Origin: an uncultured Verrucomicrobia subdivision 3 bacterium
GTDB lineage: Bacteria; Verrucomicrobiota; Verrucomicrobiia; Limisphaerales; UBA11358
Assembly: GCA_903861445.1 (NCBI GenBank)
Contig: CAIOUK010000218.1
Coordinates: 1-8,831, forward strand
Reading direction: 5' to 3'
DNA: 8,831 nucleotides
Part shown: positions 6,479-8,831 of the stretch, piece by piece
Position numbering within the stretch: the first letter of the stretch is position 1
How the letters are laid out: each line of letters begins with the position of its first letter
Position numbers and translations under genes: made by a program
Notes under the pieces: generated by a model
What the model saw: the letters and a program-made list of their open reading frames with translations, nothing else
Told to the model about the DNA's origin: nothing
Databases searched by the model: none

Positions 6479-7054
6479 ATGAAAAAAACTAACTGTAAAA
6501 CTGCGCCAGGTGACACTGGCAACCGCGCTGAGGCGAAAGCCCGCTGGAATCCCTATCTCGTCGGTCTCGGTCTCGGCCTCCTGAGCTGGGTCGCGTTCGG
6601 CATTCTGGACGAACCGCTGGGTATTTCCACAGCCTTGTCGTCGGCCTCCAGTGTTTGCGCCCTGCCGGTGATCGGCAGCGCGGGCGTGGCGAACAACGCC
6701 TATTGGGCCAAGAACCCGCTCCAGTGGAACGGCGGGCTGCTGTTTCTCATCGGCACCTTTCTCGGCAGTCTGCTGAGCGTGCTGGTCAGCCGCACCTTTC
6801 GACTGGAAAAAGTTCCAGCCACATGGTCGCAGCAATTCGGCGGTTCGCCGGCGAAGCGGTTCGTGGCGGCCTTCCTCGGTGGCGTCATCATCATGTTCGG
6901 TGCCCGCATGGCCGGCGGTTGCACCAGCGGACACGGCATCAGTGGTTCGCTCCAGTTGGCGTTGAGCAGCTGGACTTTTTTCCTGACGATGTTTGCCTCC
7001 GGCATCGTGACGGCGCTGGTTCTTTTCCGCAAACCGTCGGGCTCAACCAAGTAA
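6479..7054 (+). CDS. YeeE/YedE-family transporter, first half protein
   Basis: This 191-residue membrane protein is one half of the YeeE/YedE (DUF395, TsuA-like) fold. Full-length members take up thiosulfate through a chain of conserved cysteines. Seen: a polar, basic N-terminus (1-25), hydrophobic helices at about 26-43, 85-104, 127-147 and 155-181, and the family motif GGCTSGHGISG with Cys148. Further cysteines at 6 and 60 are near the N-terminus and in a loop. The next gene supplies the second half, so the two probably form a heterodimer, as in the split pairs found in BigR-type and other sulfur operons. It lies 35 bases after the rhodanese; the preceding sequence is AT-rich (AAATATTTTT) without a Shine-Dalgarno. 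The substrate (thiosulfate, sulfide, polysulfide) cannot be decided from sequence. Confidence 0.91.
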   Translation: MKKTNCKTAPGDTGNRAEAKARWNPYLVGLGLGLLSWVAFGILDEPLGISTALSSASSVCALPVIGSAGVANNAYWAKNPLQWNGGLLFLIGTFLGSLLSVLVSRTFRLEKVPATWSQQFGGSPAKRFVAAFLGGVIIMFGARMAGGCTSGHGISGSLQLALSSWTFFLTMFASGIVTALVLFRKPSGSTK

Positions 7055-7077
7055 ACCAACCTCATTTTTACTAATTT

Positions 7078-7665
7078 ATGAATTTCCCTGTCTCGGCTGA
7101 AACCGCGCGCTGGCTGGCCATTCCCATGGGTATCATCTTCGGTGTGTTGCTGCATCGCGGCGGCGTGGCCAACTACAACGTGATCGTGAACCAGTTTCGG
7201 TTCAAAGATTTCACCGTGCTCAAAATCATGTTCACCGCCATCATCGTCGGCGGCATCGGCGTGCTGTTGCTGAAAAACACCGGCCACGCGCAATATCACA
7301 TCAAGCCCGCGAATATGCTCGGCGTGGTGATGGGCGCGGCGTTGTTTGGTATCGGCATGGTGCTTTACGGCTATTGCCCCGGCACCGGCGTGGCGGCGAT
7401 GGCCACCGGGAGCCTGCACGCAATCGTTGGTTTCGTGGGGATGCTCGTCGGCGGTGTTTTCTACGCGCTGAGTTTCACCTGGGTGGAGGCGCACATCCAA
7501 AAGGTCGCCGCGCTTGGCAAGATTCGTCTGCCGGACATCACTGGCATCCCGGATTGGGGCTGGTTTGTGATTCTTTCAATCATTGCCGGCACGGTGTTCT
7601 GGTTGATTGAAACCCGGTTCAAGCGGACTGCCAACCCGCCACCTGCGGCCAGCCGCGAAAACTAG
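7078..7665 (+). CDS. YeeE/YedE-family transporter, second half protein
   Basis: This 195-residue protein carries the other half of the YeeE/YedE fold. The N-terminal helix leads into FGVLLHRGGVANYN (21-34). The sequence QFRFKDFTVLK (39-49) is characteristic of the second partner of split pairs. Helices lie at about 12-26, 47-65, 83-98, 105-128 and 160-180, and the conserved GYCPGTG motif with Cys100 corresponds to the GCTSGHG motif of the first half. The C-terminus is basic and probably cytoplasmic. The gene follows its partner by 23 bases with no Shine-Dalgarno (TTTTTACTAATTT precedes the ATG). It is the last gene of the operon and ends 10 bases before the convergent trpE stop, with no hairpin-plus-T-run terminator between them. 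Confidence 0.91.
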   Translation: MNFPVSAETARWLAIPMGIIFGVLLHRGGVANYNVIVNQFRFKDFTVLKIMFTAIIVGGIGVLLLKNTGHAQYHIKPANMLGVVMGAALFGIGMVLYGYCPGTGVAAMATGSLHAIVGFVGMLVGGVFYALSFTWVEAHIQKVAALGKIRLPDITGIPDWGWFVILSIIAGTVFWLIETRFKRTANPPPAASREN

Positions 7666-7675
7666 CCTAACCACT

Positions 7676-8831
7676 TCACGCTTTGGCAAAACCTTCCGCC
7701 ATCGCAATCGCCTTCCGCATGGCCATGGATTTATTGACGGTTTCCTGAAACTCACCTTCGGGCGTGGAATCATTTACCCAGCCGCCGCCAGCTTGGACAT
7801 AGGCCTTGCCGTCCTTGATGAGCGCGGTGCGAATCGTGATGCAGGTGTCGAGGTTGCCGTTGAAGGAAAAATAGCCGACGGCACCGGCGTAAGTGCCGCG
7901 CGTGGTCTGTTCCAGTTCGGAAATGATCTGCATCGCGCGAATTTTTGGCGCGCCGCTGACCGTGCCGGCCGGAAACGTCGCGCGCATCAAATCGTAATTC
8001 GACTTGCCGGCGGAAATTTTGCCTTCCACCTGCGAAACGATGTGCATGACGTGGCTGTAACGTTCGATGAACATCAAATCCTTCACCTGCACGCTGCCGA
8101 AATCACACACGCGCCCGATGTCGTTACGCGCGAGGTCCACGAGCATGACGTGCTCGGCACGTTCTTTCGGGTCGGCGAGCAGTTCTTTTTCCAGCGCGGC
8201 ATCTTCGGTTTCGTTCTTGCCGCGCCGACGCGTGCCGGCGATGGGACGGATTTCCACTTTGCCTTCTTCGCAACGGACATGCAGTTCCGGTGAAGCACCG
8301 ACGAGCGCAAAGCCGTCCAGCTCCAGCAAAAACAAATACGGCGAGGGATTCACGTTGCGCACCGCGCGATAAATATCCAGCGGCGACGCCGTGACCGGCG
8401 CGGAAAACCGTTGCGAGCCGACGACCTGGATGATGTCGCCCGCCGTGATAAATTTCTTGGACGCCTCGACGTTGGCGAAAAACTTTTCCTTCGTCTGGTT
8501 GGAAACAAATTCGACGGGCGGCACTTCTTTCGTCACCCCGACGGCGGTATGTTCGCTTGGCTGTTCGAGCAACGAGACGAGCCGGTCAATTTCGCCGGTG
8601 GCATTTTCGTAAGCTTCGGCGGGTGATTCCGCGTCATCGAGAATCGCGTTGACCAGAATCGTGATGGTCTGCTGCACGCGGTCGAAAATCAGAAGTTGGT
8701 CGGCGACGAGAAAATACATCACCGGCGTTTTCAACTCGTCATGTTGCGGACGCGGCACGCTGGGTTCGACATCGTGGATGAATTCATAGCCGATGAAGCC
8801 CACCGCGCCGCCGGTGAACCGCGGCAGGCCC
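7676..8831 (-). CDS. trpE: Anthranilate synthase component I, 5' end cut by the window
   Basis: The 385 codons in view make up the chorismate-binding domain of TrpE, which with a TrpG glutaminase turns chorismate into anthranilate at the start of tryptophan synthesis. The fragment opens inside GLPRFTGGAVGFIGYEF. It then shows the catalytic-core motifs PIAGTRRRG, LVDLARNDIGRV, YSHVMHIVS, FPAGTVSGAPKIRAM and YAGAVGYFSFNGNLD, ending with QAGGGWVNDSTPEGE. The order and spacing are those of a complete enzyme. A GTG at 8803 can be read as a start but lies inside the conserved GGAVGF motif, so the true start is past the right edge, probably 110-125 codons further. The N-terminal tryptophan feedback site is therefore out of view. 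TrpE is preferred to PabB on overall motif match, but without the N-terminus and a neighbouring trpG this is not absolute. It is convergent with, and apparently unrelated to, the sulfur operon. Confidence 0.92.
   Translation of the reverse strand, partial: GLPRFTGGAVGFIGYEFIHDVEPSVPRPQHDELKTPVMYFLVADQLLIFDRVQQTITILVNAILDDAESPAEAYENATGEIDRLVSLLEQPSEHTAVGVTKEVPPVEFVSNQTKEKFFANVEASKKFITAGDIIQVVGSQRFSAPVTASPLDIYRAVRNVNPSPYLFLLELDGFALVGASPELHVRCEEGKVEIRPIAGTRRRGKNETEDAALEKELLADPKERAEHVMLVDLARNDIGRVCDFGSVQVKDLMFIERYSHVMHIVSQVEGKISAGKSNYDLMRATFPAGTVSGAPKIRAMQIISELEQTTRGTYAGAVGYFSFNGNLDTCITIRTALIKDGKAYVQAGGGWVNDSTPEGEFQETVNKSMAMRKAIAMAEGFAKA

Noticed and set aside
7666..7675. Terminator between the YeeE/YedE operon and trpE
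   Set aside because: Only 10 bases separate the stops and no GC-rich hairpin followed by a T run is present.
7607..8293. A 228-codon plus-strand frame overlapping the end of the second YeeE/YedE gene and trpE
   Set aside because: It crosses two recognised genes in a different frame or strand and shows no domain.
8801..8803. GTG at 8803 as the start of trpE
   Set aside because: It codes for the Val of the conserved GGAVGF motif, and the frame stays open with family sequence (GLPRFTGG) to the window edge.

Overview
This 8.8 kb stretch is bacterial chromosome. It is GC-rich, densely packed with genes, and has only one clearly AT-rich gap (about 1411-1480). Codon use looks even across it, with no insertion sequence, tRNA, rRNA, CRISPR array or phage gene. 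Most starts lack a Shine-Dalgarno motif, and the gene set (RND pump, lipoprotein adaptor, NfeD-type protease) points to a Gram-negative bacterium. My best guess is Verrucomicrobiota, but that rests on general resemblance and is only moderately supported.

Layout. Positions 1-1416 are read leftwards from the AT-rich gap: an ArsR-family repressor, a 52-residue Cys-rich zinc-ribbon-like protein two bases behind it, and then the N-terminal two-thirds of an NfeD-family membrane serine protease that runs off the left edge. Positions 1482-7665 are read rightwards: a DUF2892 small membrane protein, an RND periplasmic adaptor lipoprotein, an RND inner-membrane pump, a membrane-anchored rhodanese, and two half-size YeeE/YedE transporters. 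The six rightward genes have gaps of 4-35 bases or overlap, and look like one operon. From 7676 to the right edge, trpE (anthranilate synthase component I) is read leftwards, tail to tail with the operon, and its 5' end is cut off by the window.

How it may work together. The rightward operon looks like a sulfur-handling module. YeeE/YedE proteins import thiosulfate or related sulfur compounds, rhodanese moves sulfane sulfur via a cysteine persulfide, and DUF2892 domains are often associated with rhodaneses. ArsR proteins of the BigR/SqrR type control similar modules elsewhere. A complete RND adaptor-pump pair inside the module suggests export of a sulfur-linked toxic compound, but its substrate cannot be read from sequence. 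No sulfide:quinone oxidoreductase, persulfide dioxygenase or outer-membrane channel gene is present.

Control is the clearest regulatory signal. Two good sigma-70-like promoters point in opposite directions and share a 22-bp near-perfect palindrome that also covers the arsR start codon. One bound ArsR dimer could therefore silence both transcripts.
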